Made by a program: the position numbers and the translations under genes
Shown: in pieces, positions 45,651-54,915 of the stretch
How positions within the stretch are numbered: the first letter of the stretch is position 1
Layout: every line of letters begins with the position of its first letter
NCBI GenBank assembly: GCA_001567485.1
Contig: JZRA01000026.1
Coordinates: forward strand, 16,008-80,007
Direction: 5' to 3'
Source: Chloroflexi bacterium OLB13
GTDB taxonomy: Bacteria; Chloroflexota; Anaerolineae; Aggregatilineales; Phototrophicaceae
Length of the DNA stretch: 64,000 bases
The notes under the pieces: generated by a model
Told to the model about the DNA's origin: nothing
What the model saw: the letters and a program-made list of their open reading frames with translations, nothing else
The model's database searches: none

Positions 45651-47066
45651 ATGGACACCAGCGTATTCCGCAAGTATGACATCCGCGGCACCGTCGAAGG
45701 TGAAAACGCGCAGATCACGCCTGAACTGGCCCGCAGTGTCGGTCAGGCGTTGGGGACGTACTTACCCGACAGCTTCGGCGTCAAGCGCGTGTTCGTCGGG
45801 TGCGATAACCGCCTGACCTCGCCTGCGCTCAAGGCGGCGATGATCGCGGGACTCGCCAGCACAGGCATCGCGGTGACAGACATCGGGGCCGTGCTGACGC
45901 CGACGGTGTACTTCGCGTCGGCCTCGTTCGGCGCGGGTGGCGCAGGTGTGATGATTACCGGCAGCCACCTCGAAACCAAGTACAACGGGATCAAGATGGC
46001 GTACGGGCCGCTGGCGCTGGCCGGCGACCAGATCACGGCGCTGCTGAAGATCATCCAATCCGGCAAGTTCGCCACCGGCGAAGGCGAAGTCAGCACTGAC
46101 TTCGACATGATTCACAAGCACATGGACGCCATCGGCAAGAAAGTCAGCTTCCCGCGTAAGCTGCGGGTCGTGTTGGATGCCGGCAACGGCTTGAGCGGCA
46201 CGTATGTCTATCCGCTGCTGGAGAAGCTCGGCCTTGAGGTGATCGGCCTGTACTTGGAGAGCGACGGGCGCTATCCCAATCACCTGCCAAACCCGGAAGA
46301 CCCGGAGATGACCAAAGACCTTGAGCGCGCGGTGGTCGAGCACAACGCCGACCTCGGCCTCGGCTTTGACGGCGACAGCGATCGCTGCGGGTTCATCGAC
46401 AACTACGGGCATCACATCGCCGCCGACCGTCTGCTGGCGCTGTTGGCGAAGGACGTGCTGAGCCGTCATCCGGGCGCGTATGTCGTCTACGACGTCAAAG
46501 GCTCGATGGCCCTGAGCGACTTCATCAAGAAGTACGGCGGCAAGCCGGTCATGTGGAAGACCGGTCACAGCCTGATGAAGCAGAAGATGCACGAAATCGG
46601 CGCGCCCATCGGCGGCGAGGTCAGCGGGCATCTGTTCTATGGCGACGACTACTACGGCTTTGACGACGCCCCGCTGATCGCCCTGAAGACGTTGGAGATC
46701 ATCAGCAAGTCCGGCCAGACGATCAGCGAGCTGTTCGAGGAGATCCCCAAGCTGCACGCCACGCCGGAGATCATCATGAGCGCGCCGGACGACCGCAAGT
46801 TCGCGATTGTCGACGCGCTGACCGAGGCGATGAAGGCACAGACCGACGACGTCATCACGCTTGACGGCGTGCGCGCGCAGTTCGAGGGTGGATGGGGGCT
46901 TGTGCGCGCCAGCAACACACAGCCGGCGATTACGATGCGCTTCGAGGCGTATACGACCGCGCAGATGCTCGACTACATGAACCGCTTCCGCACCGAGCTG
47001 GCGAAGTATCCGGAGGTCGATATCTCCAAGCTGGACGCACAGATCGACCGGTTCAAGGCGATGTAG
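45651..47066 (+). CDS. Phosphomannomutase/phosphoglucomutase
   Basis: 471 residues, alpha-D-phosphohexomutase. N-terminal FRKYDIRG. The catalytic phosphoserine loop is ITGSH (Ser about 105), differing from the usual TASHNP. The metal loop is GFDGDSDR (Asp 240, 242, 244), sugar loop GEVSGH, and the phosphate site RASNTQP. It interconverts hexose 1- and 6-phosphates for sugar-nucleotide synthesis. ATG 45651 has GGAGGGAG upstream; the longer open frame is not needed. Confidence 0.92.
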   Translation: MDTSVFRKYDIRGTVEGENAQITPELARSVGQALGTYLPDSFGVKRVFVGCDNRLTSPALKAAMIAGLASTGIAVTDIGAVLTPTVYFASASFGAGGAGVMITGSHLETKYNGIKMAYGPLALAGDQITALLKIIQSGKFATGEGEVSTDFDMIHKHMDAIGKKVSFPRKLRVVLDAGNGLSGTYVYPLLEKLGLEVIGLYLESDGRYPNHLPNPEDPEMTKDLERAVVEHNADLGLGFDGDSDRCGFIDNYGHHIAADRLLALLAKDVLSRHPGAYVVYDVKGSMALSDFIKKYGGKPVMWKTGHSLMKQKMHEIGAPIGGEVSGHLFYGDDYYGFDDAPLIALKTLEIISKSGQTISELFEEIPKLHATPEIIMSAPDDRKFAIVDALTEAMKAQTDDVITLDGVRAQFEGGWGLVRASNTQPAITMRFEAYTTAQMLDYMNRFRTELAKYPEVDISKLDAQIDRFKAM

Positions 47067-47082
47067 AGATAGGCCCTTACCC

Positions 47083-47143
47083 CTAGCTCCCCTCTCTCCC
47101 GACCTGCGGCGCTCCCGTTGGTCATCAGGGAGGGGGGAGCTAG
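47083..47143. repeat. REP-like palindromic repeat, copy 3
   Basis: CTAGCTCCCCTCTCTCCC at the left and GGGAGGGGGGAGCTAG at the right frame the core GACCTGCGGCGCTCCCGTTG followed by GTCATC, the reverse complement of copies 1 and 2. It lies 17 nt after the phosphohexomutase stop. Confidence 0.8.
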
Positions 47144-47207
47144 CATCTTCGGTGGTGAGGGTTCTCCTCCGGCAGGAAGCCTGCACAACACGCAATAGGA
47201 ACCGTCC

Positions 47208-47723
47208 ATGATCGAAGATCCACGGATTTCGCGCGCGCTGCGCTATCTGACGTACACCGTCCTCGCCGGATTGGTGATCTTCGGCGTGTACGCGCTGCTC
47301 AACCGCCCGCCCGACCTGTCGAATCTCAGCGACGCCGACATCGAAGCGACGGTCGTGGCGGAGGTTGCGGACAGACTCGAGGGCACACCAACACGCGCCG
47401 TCACGCCTGATGTCACGGCGTCGATTGAAGCGCGGTTGACGCAGGTCGCGCTCGGCACGCCGCTGCCGACCGCCGCCGCGAGTGCCACCGCCACCCCTGC
47501 GCCGTCACCTGTTCCCGTACCGGTAGAAGACTCGCCGGGCGGCGTGATTGGCTTCGTCACAGACTTACTTACGGGTATCTGGGGGCTGATTACTGGCTTA
47601 TGGGGAATAATCCAGGGTCTCTGGAACTTCTTCGCCTTCGGTGGCGCGGTGCTTCAGTCGCTTTGTTGCATCATCTTGCCGGTCGTCATCCTCGTCGCAC
47701 TGTTCCGCGAAGGCACCTTGTAG
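47208..47723 (+). CDS. Hypothetical membrane protein with Thr/Pro/Ala linker
   Basis: 171 residues. One membrane span at about 12-30 (YTVLAGLVIFGVYALL). A low-complexity Ala/Thr/Pro linker at about 84-105 with ATATPAPSPVPVPV. A Trp-rich hydrophobic end (about 115-168) with repeated GLWGLI/GIWGLI units and CCIILPVVILVALF, probably one or two further spans. ATG 47208 follows TAGGA. No family is recognised. Confidence 0.6.
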   Translation: MIEDPRISRALRYLTYTVLAGLVIFGVYALLNRPPDLSNLSDADIEATVVAEVADRLEGTPTRAVTPDVTASIEARLTQVALGTPLPTAAASATATPAPSPVPVPVEDSPGGVIGFVTDLLTGIWGLITGLWGIIQGLWNFFAFGGAVLQSLCCIILPVVILVALFREGTL

Positions 47724-47730
47724 CAGGGAT

Positions 47731-48450
47731 CTAAGCCGTTGCTGAAGCGTAGTCGGCCGCGAGGCGCTCTGGTGTGAGTTCCGAAGTCGGCCGGTCGTAC
47801 ACCAGCGCGCCGCCGACGAGGATCACCGCGCGGTCAGTCAGCGCGACGCTGTCGACCGGCTCATGCGAGGTCATCACCAGCGTGCCGCCCTGCGCGCGCA
47901 CGCCGACGATCAGCGCCGACAGCATTTCTTTGGCGGCCGGATCGAGGCCGGTGAACGGCTCGTCCAGCAGCAGGATGTCGGGCTTGTGCAGGACGGCCCG
48001 CGCGATGCTCAGCCGCTGCATCATCCCGCGTGAGAAGCCGCGCACCAGATCGTCGCCGCGCCGGCCAAGCCCGACCTGATCGAGCATCTCGTCGATTCGG
48101 GCGTCCAGCGCCGTGCCGCGTAATCCGTGCAGCTTGCCGTAGAAGCGCAGGTTTTCGCGCGCGGTTAGCCCTTCGTAGATCAGCGGCCGATGCGCTACCA
48201 GCCCCAAATGCGCGCGCACGCGGTCGGCCTCGTGCGGGATCGCCCATCCGCCGACGGTGACGGTTCCGCTGTCGGGGCGCGTCAGCCCGCAGATCAGCCG
48301 CAGCAGGGTGGACTTGCCGGAACCGTTGGGGCCCATCAGCGCCAGCGCCTGCCCGGCCGGGATATCCAGCGTCAGCCCGCGCAGGACGGTGCGGTAGCCG
48401 AAGCTCTTGGTGAGGTCGTGGACGGAGAGCAGGGGCGCGCTGGAGTTCAC
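47731..48450 (-). CDS. ABC transporter ATP-binding protein, CcmA-like
   Basis: 239 residues, one ABC cassette: Walker A GPNGSGKST (about 40-48), Q-loop region GLVAHRPLIYEGLTA, signature FSRGMMQRLSIARA, Walker B DILLLDEPFTGLD, and H in TSHEP. The short inserted loop and signature fit CcmA (heme/cytochrome c biogenesis ATPase). The GTG at 48450 overlaps the stop of the cytochrome gene (GTGA). No permease gene is adjacent, so its partner is unknown. Confidence 0.78.
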   Translation of the reverse strand: MNSSAPLLSVHDLTKSFGYRTVLRGLTLDIPAGQALALMGPNGSGKSTLLRLICGLTRPDSGTVTVGGWAIPHEADRVRAHLGLVAHRPLIYEGLTARENLRFYGKLHGLRGTALDARIDEMLDQVGLGRRGDDLVRGFSRGMMQRLSIARAVLHKPDILLLDEPFTGLDPAAKEMLSALIVGVRAQGGTLVMTSHEPVDSVALTDRAVILVGGALVYDRPTSELTPERLAADYASATA

Positions 48451-50018
48451 GATTTGTCCTGTCCCATCAATTCGGCGAGACGCGCTTTGAGTTCGGCGCG
48501 CTGACGATGCCACAGGTCATGGTTAAGCTGGCCGCGGTCATGAGCGGTGTCCAGCGCGGCGATCTGCGCGATGAGCGCGTCGATTTCGCTCGCACGGCGA
48601 TCCACGGGCCGCCGCCGAAGCGCTATCACAACGCCGCCGACAATTCCCACCGCGACGGCGATCACGATCAGCGGGGCGAGCACACTGGGCGGGATGCCTG
48701 TAGGCCGGGCCGATTCGGGGACGGGTTCGCTCGTGGCGACGGACTCGACCGGCGGCGGGTCGGCCTCTCCGGTGAGGCTGAACACGAGCGTGCTGCCGGC
48801 CGTCAGCGCCAATTGGTCGCCGTAGCCGTTGTACAGGTCGCTACCGACGGTCTGTTCGCCTAGTCCCGGCAGCAGTTCGCCGTCGACGCGCACGGTCAGC
48901 GGACGGGTCAGCACGCGCACCGGCCCGGCGATCACGATATCCAGCGGAATCGACAGCGGCACACCCGGCTCGTAGGGCAGCAGATAGCCGATCACGACCA
49001 GCCCGTCTGCCTTCGGCGCGAGGGGTTCGGTGACATACACCGTGCGGCCGTCCGCGCTCACCGCGCCAATGCCAGCGGTCGAGTCGAGCGTCGCGCCGTC
49101 CGGCAGGGTCAGCGCCAGCGCAGCAATCGTGCCGTCCGCCAGCACAGTCTGCTGGCTGAAGGTGCGCGTCTCGGAGAGGTTGTGAAGCTGAAGCGCCTGC
49201 GTGACTTGCAGCCCGTCGCCCACCGCGTGAATCTGCACGAGGAACGCCGTGCCGGTCAGGTCGTTGAGCGAATCGGTGAACTCGACCGGTGCGGGCTGAG
49301 CCTCGAACTGTTCGATGCCTTGCAGCGACAACGTGCGCGCGTACGACGCGACGGCCCAACGCTCGTCCTCGCTCAGTTCGGTGTACGCCGGCATGATGTC
49401 CTCGAAGCCCTGCGTCACCATGTTGAAGATCGATTCGTCGCTCAGCGTGACCATCGCGGACTGATCGGTCAGGTCTTTGACATCCTCGCGGAGATCGGCC
49501 GCTTCGGGGCCATCGCCGCGCCCCAGATCGCCGTGACATTCGGCGCAGTCCGCGTAGATGTCGCTTCCGAGCGCCACCGCCTTGGGGTCGTAATGCAGCG
49601 TGTAGGTGTACAGCGCGACATCCCACCGTTCCTGCTCGGTCAGGGCGTTGTTCCACGGCGGCATCATCTTCTCGATCCGGCCATTGGTGATGGTCGAGAA
49701 CCACTCGTGCGGGGTCTGTCCGCGCGCCGTGGCCGGATCACGAAAATCGGGGGGCTGCATGCCGGGGTTGGCTTGCACCACCGGGCCGTCGCCGCGCCCA
49801 TCGACGCCGTGGCAGGCAGAGCATCGCGCGGCGAAGATCTGCGCGCCGCGAGTCAAATCGGGCGGGGCCGCCGGAATACCGACGTCGGTGCTTGGCTCGG
49901 CGGTCGGCGCGGGCGTCACCGGCGGCAGTGTGGCGACCACCGCCGGCTCTCCGCCGAGGCCGGTACAGGCCGCCGCGCCGAGTCCCAGCACGGCGATCAG
50001 GAGAAGCAGGTTACGCAT
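48447..50018 (-). CDS. Diheme cytochrome c lipoprotein with C-terminal membrane anchor
   Basis: 523 residues. Signal peptide with lipobox GAAAC (Cys 18), Thr/Pro-rich linker, cytochrome c domain 1 with CSACH (66-70) and axial Met in KMMPPW, domain 2 with CAECH (158-162) and IMPAY. A beta-rich region of about 200 residues follows, then one membrane span (about 445-467) and a cytoplasmic coiled-coil tail. It is an electron carrier on the outer face of the membrane. It is coupled to the CcmA-like gene, fitting joint heme protein maturation. Confidence 0.85.
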   Translation of the reverse strand: MRNLLLLIAVLGLGAAACTGLGGEPAVVATLPPVTPAPTAEPSTDVGIPAAPPDLTRGAQIFAARCSACHGVDGRGDGPVVQANPGMQPPDFRDPATARGQTPHEWFSTITNGRIEKMMPPWNNALTEQERWDVALYTYTLHYDPKAVALGSDIYADCAECHGDLGRGDGPEAADLREDVKDLTDQSAMVTLSDESIFNMVTQGFEDIMPAYTELSEDERWAVASYARTLSLQGIEQFEAQPAPVEFTDSLNDLTGTAFLVQIHAVGDGLQVTQALQLHNLSETRTFSQQTVLADGTIAALALTLPDGATLDSTAGIGAVSADGRTVYVTEPLAPKADGLVVIGYLLPYEPGVPLSIPLDIVIAGPVRVLTRPLTVRVDGELLPGLGEQTVGSDLYNGYGDQLALTAGSTLVFSLTGEADPPPVESVATSEPVPESARPTGIPPSVLAPLIVIAVAVGIVGGVVIALRRRPVDRRASEIDALIAQIAALDTAHDRGQLNHDLWHRQRAELKARLAELMGQDKS

Positions 50019-50022
50019 GCCG

Positions 50023-50952
50023 TCATCTCAATAATGCGATCCAGAGCGTAAGTGTACCAATACTCGCGAGCGTGCCCACGAGGGTCGCGGCGGACGTGAA
50101 CTCAGCGTCACTGCCGAACTCGGCCGCCAGCGCGTTCGCCATCACAGCGGTCGGCACGGCGCTTTGCAGCACGGCGACGTTGTACTGGATACCCGTCACG
50201 CCCAGCACCTGCGCCAGCGCCACACCGATCGCCGCGCCGCCGAACAGCCGAATCAGCGCCGCCAACGACACCAGCTTCCACGGCGCATGGCGGATGCGAA
50301 TGCGGCTGATGAGCAGGCCGAGCAGGACGATCATGCCCGGAATCGTCCCGTCGCCGAGCAGTGAGATCGCCCGATCCAGCGGCAGTGGCATCGCGACGTC
50401 GAACACATTGAGCGCAAGCCCCAGCAATGCCGACGTGCTGGCCGGCACTCGGATGACGTTCCACAGCGCGCCCATCACCGACTTCTGCCCGCGTGACGCG
50501 ATAAACACGCCCGTCACCGCCCCGATGATCGCGCTCGACACATAATACAGAAGCGCCATCTCGCTGCCGACGGCCCCGAATGCGAACGTATTCAGCGGGA
50601 TGCCGAGGTTGCCCGCATTGATCTGCGTGATCGAGAGCGTGAACGCGCTGCCGGTACGCCGGTCGAGTTTGAGCATCCGCCCCACTACTGCCGCGACGAT
50701 CCACATGATCGCCACCAGCAGCGCGATCTGCGCAAAGGCGCGGCCGAACTCCCCCGTCACGACGTCCTGTACGCCGTCAATCGGCAGGCGGATCATCGTG
50801 CGAAACGAGAGCGCCGGGATGAACAGGTAGATCAGCACGGTCGATAGGCTGCGGATGTCCGGGTTGAGGCGTCGGCCGACCCAAAACGCCGCCCCGACGA
50901 TCAGGAAGATCGGAACGATCACGTCGATGAAAATTTGAAGGAGTTCGGACAC
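50023..50952 (-). CDS. Auxin efflux carrier (AEC) family permease
   Basis: 309 residues with about ten hydrophobic helices. N-terminal IFIDVIVPIFLIVGAAFWVG and the internal NAGNLGIPLNTFAFG match the AEC family. The substrate may be a small organic acid. GTG 50952 is the start. The cytochrome gene begins 4 nt after its stop. Confidence 0.8.
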   Translation of the reverse strand: MSELLQIFIDVIVPIFLIVGAAFWVGRRLNPDIRSLSTVLIYLFIPALSFRTMIRLPIDGVQDVVTGEFGRAFAQIALLVAIMWIVAAVVGRMLKLDRRTGSAFTLSITQINAGNLGIPLNTFAFGAVGSEMALLYYVSSAIIGAVTGVFIASRGQKSVMGALWNVIRVPASTSALLGLALNVFDVAMPLPLDRAISLLGDGTIPGMIVLLGLLISRIRIRHAPWKLVSLAALIRLFGGAAIGVALAQVLGVTGIQYNVAVLQSAVPTAVMANALAAEFGSDAEFTSAATLVGTLASIGTLTLWIALLR

Positions 50953-51054
50953 GCCCGCCCGCCGTCGTGGAGGAGAAAGCGCCAGTGTACGGCGGTTATC
51001 CTGCTTCCGCTAGGGGAGGCAAGAAGGAAGTGATGAGTGATGAGTCGTGAGTGA

Positions 51055-51094
51055 AAGGGCAAACCGATTGAACCACAAAGCGCACAGAGGACAC
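51055..51094 (+). repeat. 40-bp direct repeat, copy A (AACCACAGAGGAC family)
   Basis: Begins AAGGGCAAACCGATTGAACC and continues ACAAAGCGCACAGAGGACAC. It is identical to 51153-51192, at a 98-bp interval. Confidence 0.9.
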
Positions 51095-51110
51095 AAAGGG
51101 GGATTCGTAG

Positions 51111-51130
51111 GGGCACAGCACGCTGTGCCC
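51111..51130. repeat. Perfect short palindrome
   Basis: GGGCACAGC (51111-51119) and GCTGTGCCC (51122-51130) are perfect reverse complements with a 2-nt centre. It sits between the two 40-bp repeats. Confidence 0.75.
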
Positions 51131-51152
51131 GCCGCGCGCGAAGTGCTGAGTC

Positions 51153-51192
51153 AAGGGCAAACCGATTGAACCACAAAGCGCACAGAGGACAC
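51153..51192 (+). repeat. 40-bp direct repeat, copy B
   Basis: Identical to the 40 bases at 51055-51094. Downstream sequences differ (CGGAGTGAAA here, AAAGGGGG in copy A). Confidence 0.9.
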
Positions 51193-51332
51193 GGAGTGAA
51201 ACGAGCACACAGAGCGAGCGATCAAGCTCCGCCACCCATTCGTCATTCTCCCCTCACCCTCGGTATATCACAGAGTGTTCAGAGACACAGGTTACAGAAT
51301 CAGTGTACCCGGACACCGACGGGCGGATGCGA

Positions 51333-52319
51333 TTATGCGCGGGCGGATTGGAGCAGCATGTCGATCACGCGCATGTTCTCGACGCCGTCCTGCGGGGCAT
51401 AGCGCGGCGGACGCCCGTCGATCAGCGCCAGCGCGAAGTCGTCCGCCATCAGCGTGTACGAATTGGCGGGCGGCACGGTGATCTCGCGGTACGTGTCACC
51501 GTCGGGGCCGGCCTGCCACCAGCGGATGAACGTGGCGCGGTCAGGCGACATTACGAACGCCTCTTCGACGGTGATCTTGCCGTGCGTGCCGCGCAGGTGA
51601 TAGCGGTGGTTGTGCTGCCCGCGCAGCGAACAATCGAAGTGGCCGACGATACCGGACTCAAACTTGAGCACGCCGGCCAACACCTCATCCACGCCTGACG
51701 TCGCGCCAAAGTGCGCAACCGCGTGACCCGTCACCGGCTCTGCACCCGTCATCAGCCGCGTGACGTTGACGCAGTAACAGCCGACATCCATCAGCGCGCC
51801 GCCGGCCAGTTCGGCGCTCAAACGAATGTTGTCCTCGCGGGTGAGGCGGAAGCTGAACGACGCTTCGACCGCCAGCAGATCGCCAATCGCGCCATCATCA
51901 AGCATCTGCTTGACCTGCACCGTCTGTGGGTGAAAGCGGTACATGAACGCTTCAGCAAACAGGACGCTGCGTTCGGCGAAGGCGTCGACCATCATCTGTG
52001 CTTCGGCGGCGTCAGACGCCAGCGGCTTTTCGCACAACGTCGGCTTGCCGGCTTCAGCGCATTGGATGCTCCATTCGGCGTGCAGACTGTTGGGCAGCGG
52101 GTTATAGATCGCGTCGATGTTCGGATCAGCGAGCAGTTCTTCATACGAACCGTAGGCGGTGGCGATGCCGAGTTCGTCGGTGTATTCCCGCGCGGCGTCG
52201 ATATTACGGCTGGCGACGGCCGTCACGATGCCATGTGCGCTGGCCTGCATCGCCGGGACGACACGCTTGCGCCCAATGTTCGCGGTGCTGAGGATGCCCC
52301 AGCGGATCTTCTCGGTCAT
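51333..52319 (-). CDS. Gfo/Idh/MocA family oxidoreductase
   Basis: 328 residues. N-terminal WGILSTANIGRKRVVPAM (about 7-24) is the NAD(P) binding fold. The EKP motif is LCEKPLA (about 94-100), and the second domain has DVGCYCVNVTRLM. It acts on a sugar or cyclitol, reversible oxidation. ATG 52319 is the start. The gene stands alone between repeat-rich gaps. Confidence 0.88.
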   Translation of the reverse strand: MTEKIRWGILSTANIGRKRVVPAMQASAHGIVTAVASRNIDAAREYTDELGIATAYGSYEELLADPNIDAIYNPLPNSLHAEWSIQCAEAGKPTLCEKPLASDAAEAQMMVDAFAERSVLFAEAFMYRFHPQTVQVKQMLDDGAIGDLLAVEASFSFRLTREDNIRLSAELAGGALMDVGCYCVNVTRLMTGAEPVTGHAVAHFGATSGVDEVLAGVLKFESGIVGHFDCSLRGQHNHRYHLRGTHGKITVEEAFVMSPDRATFIRWWQAGPDGDTYREITVPPANSYTLMADDFALALIDGRPPRYAPQDGVENMRVIDMLLQSARA

Positions 52320-52555
52320 GGCCTTCGGCTTTCGATGATCGCGGACGCAAGCCCCTGATTATAGCGCGTGACGTACGTCTATCTGCGGCCGCCGTGGTCA
52401 AACATCCGACAGCAGCGGCGCGCATCAATCAGCCGTGGCCGTTTCCCCGCCCTACGAACCGCCCCCTGATCCCTGACACCTGATCCCTGATCCCTGACCA
52501 CTGACTACTGACCCCTGACTACTGACTACTGACCCCTGATCCCTGCCCCCTGCCC
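52320..52555. other. Intergenic region with degenerate tandem repeat
   Basis: 236 bases separating HisRS and the oxidoreductase gene. The right half is the CCTGATCCCTGA-type array at 52462-52556. Confidence 0.6.

Positions 52556-52556
<1 letters not shown>
52462..52556 (-). repeat. Degenerate tandem repeat, TGATCCCTGA-type
   Basis: Units such as CCTGATCCCTGA, CTGACTACTGAC and CCCCTGATCCCTGCCCCCTG recur over 95 bases. Read on the opposite strand it is GATCAGGG-type and resembles the 42436-42562 array. Confidence 0.8.
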
Positions 52557-53887
<1,331 letters not shown>

Positions 53888-54140
53888 TCGAATCTCCTGT
53901 GTGTGCAGGGTCGGATAGGCCGGATGGATATGATAGGAATTGTGCGTGTTTCTGGCGCGATTGGGTAGGGAGTGATCTCGCGAATCGATTCAGCCCCGGC
54001 GGGAATCTGATGTCGACACTGGAGGAATCGTGAGATCATCAACCGGCCACAACAGCGCGAACGGATGCTGCGCCCACCACCGGAAAGCGGGGATTGTGGG
54101 GTAAGATTGCGGACTTCGATACGCGATTGAGGTGACGCCC

Positions 54141-54620
54141 ATGCCCATTCCCGAATACATCCGCAAAATGCGCGCAGTGGTCGGCCACGACCTGCTGGTG
54201 ACGGTCGGCGCGGCCGCCATCGTCCGCAACGACGCCGGGGATGTGCTGCTGCAGCTCAGGGCCGACAACGGGCGCTGGGGACTGCCCGGCGGCGCAGTCG
54301 ATCCCGGAGAAGACCCCGCCGCCGCCGTCATCCGCGAAGTGCTGGAGGAGACCGGCCTGCACGTCATACCGGAGCGAATCGTCGGCGTGTACGGTGGGCC
54401 GGACTTAGTCTTTCGCTATCCCAACGGTGACGAAATCGCCCTGACGAGCATCACGTTCGCATGCCGTGTCACCGGCGGAGTGCTGGCGATCAGCGACGAC
54501 GAATCACTCGACCTGCGCTGGTTCCCGCCTGACGCCCTGCCCGACTCCCTACTGCCGATGCACCGCGAGCGTATCCATCACGCCCTTACCCGTGACACGC
54601 CGTATTTCCGCGTGCCGTGA
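54141..54620 (+). CDS. Nudix hydrolase
   Basis: 159 residues. The Nudix box is GGAVDPGEDPAAAVIREVLE then ETGL (about 52-75), complete. ATG 54141 is preferred since GAGGTG at 54129-54134 is a suitable ribosome site. Monocistronic, divergent from hisS. The substrate is unknown. Confidence 0.88.
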   Translation: MPIPEYIRKMRAVVGHDLLVTVGAAAIVRNDAGDVLLQLRADNGRWGLPGGAVDPGEDPAAAVIREVLEETGLHVIPERIVGVYGGPDLVFRYPNGDEIALTSITFACRVTGGVLAISDDESLDLRWFPPDALPDSLLPMHRERIHHALTRDTPYFRVP

Positions 54621-54915
54621 CCTGCTCCCGATCGCGATTCATTACAGTTTTCATACTTTCACAGCGATTCTAGCCGTCAGCAGGATTCGAGACCTGTAAT
54701 TTCCAAACACCCATCGTTAAACGCTGCGACGCAAAATCTGCTAATATCCTGTTGGGATTCTGTGAGGTTCATTTGATCCTGTGATTTGGGCACGCGGGGC
54801 GCGGTGAGCCTTACTGGAATCCGGGTGATTCCGACGCGAACTTCGCATCATGGCGCGGTTCGAGTATGGGCGTTCGTAGTATCTGTTTTGCCGGCCTCAT
54901 GGAGGGGCCAAAAGT
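54621..54915. other. Intergenic region and leader of the subtilase gene
   Basis: 295 bases. An extended -10 (TGC then TAATAT at 54742-54747) with TTAAAC at 54717-54722 could start a transcript with a leader of about 160 nt. The leader is GC-rich with possible stems, but no known riboswitch consensus was matched. GGAGGGG (54901-54907) is the ribosome site. Confidence 0.45.
54717..54747 (+). promoter_or_regulatory. Candidate promoter for the subtilase gene
   Basis: TTAAAC (54717-54722) and TAATAT (54742-54747), spacing 19, with TG at 54739-54740 giving an extended -10. It implies a leader of about 160 nt. Confidence 0.4.

Larger units (their letters stand above)
50953..51332. other. Repeat-rich intergenic region
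   Basis: 380 bases between two minus-strand genes. It contains two identical 40-bp direct repeats (51055-51094, 51153-51192), a 9-bp-arm palindrome (51111-51130) and GAGTGATGAGT units at 51030-51052. No gene is supported. Confidence 0.65.

Noticed and set aside
54750..54915. Cyclic-di-GMP or other known riboswitch
   Set aside because: The conserved bases of the known classes that I can recall do not match; only unspecific GC-rich stems are present.
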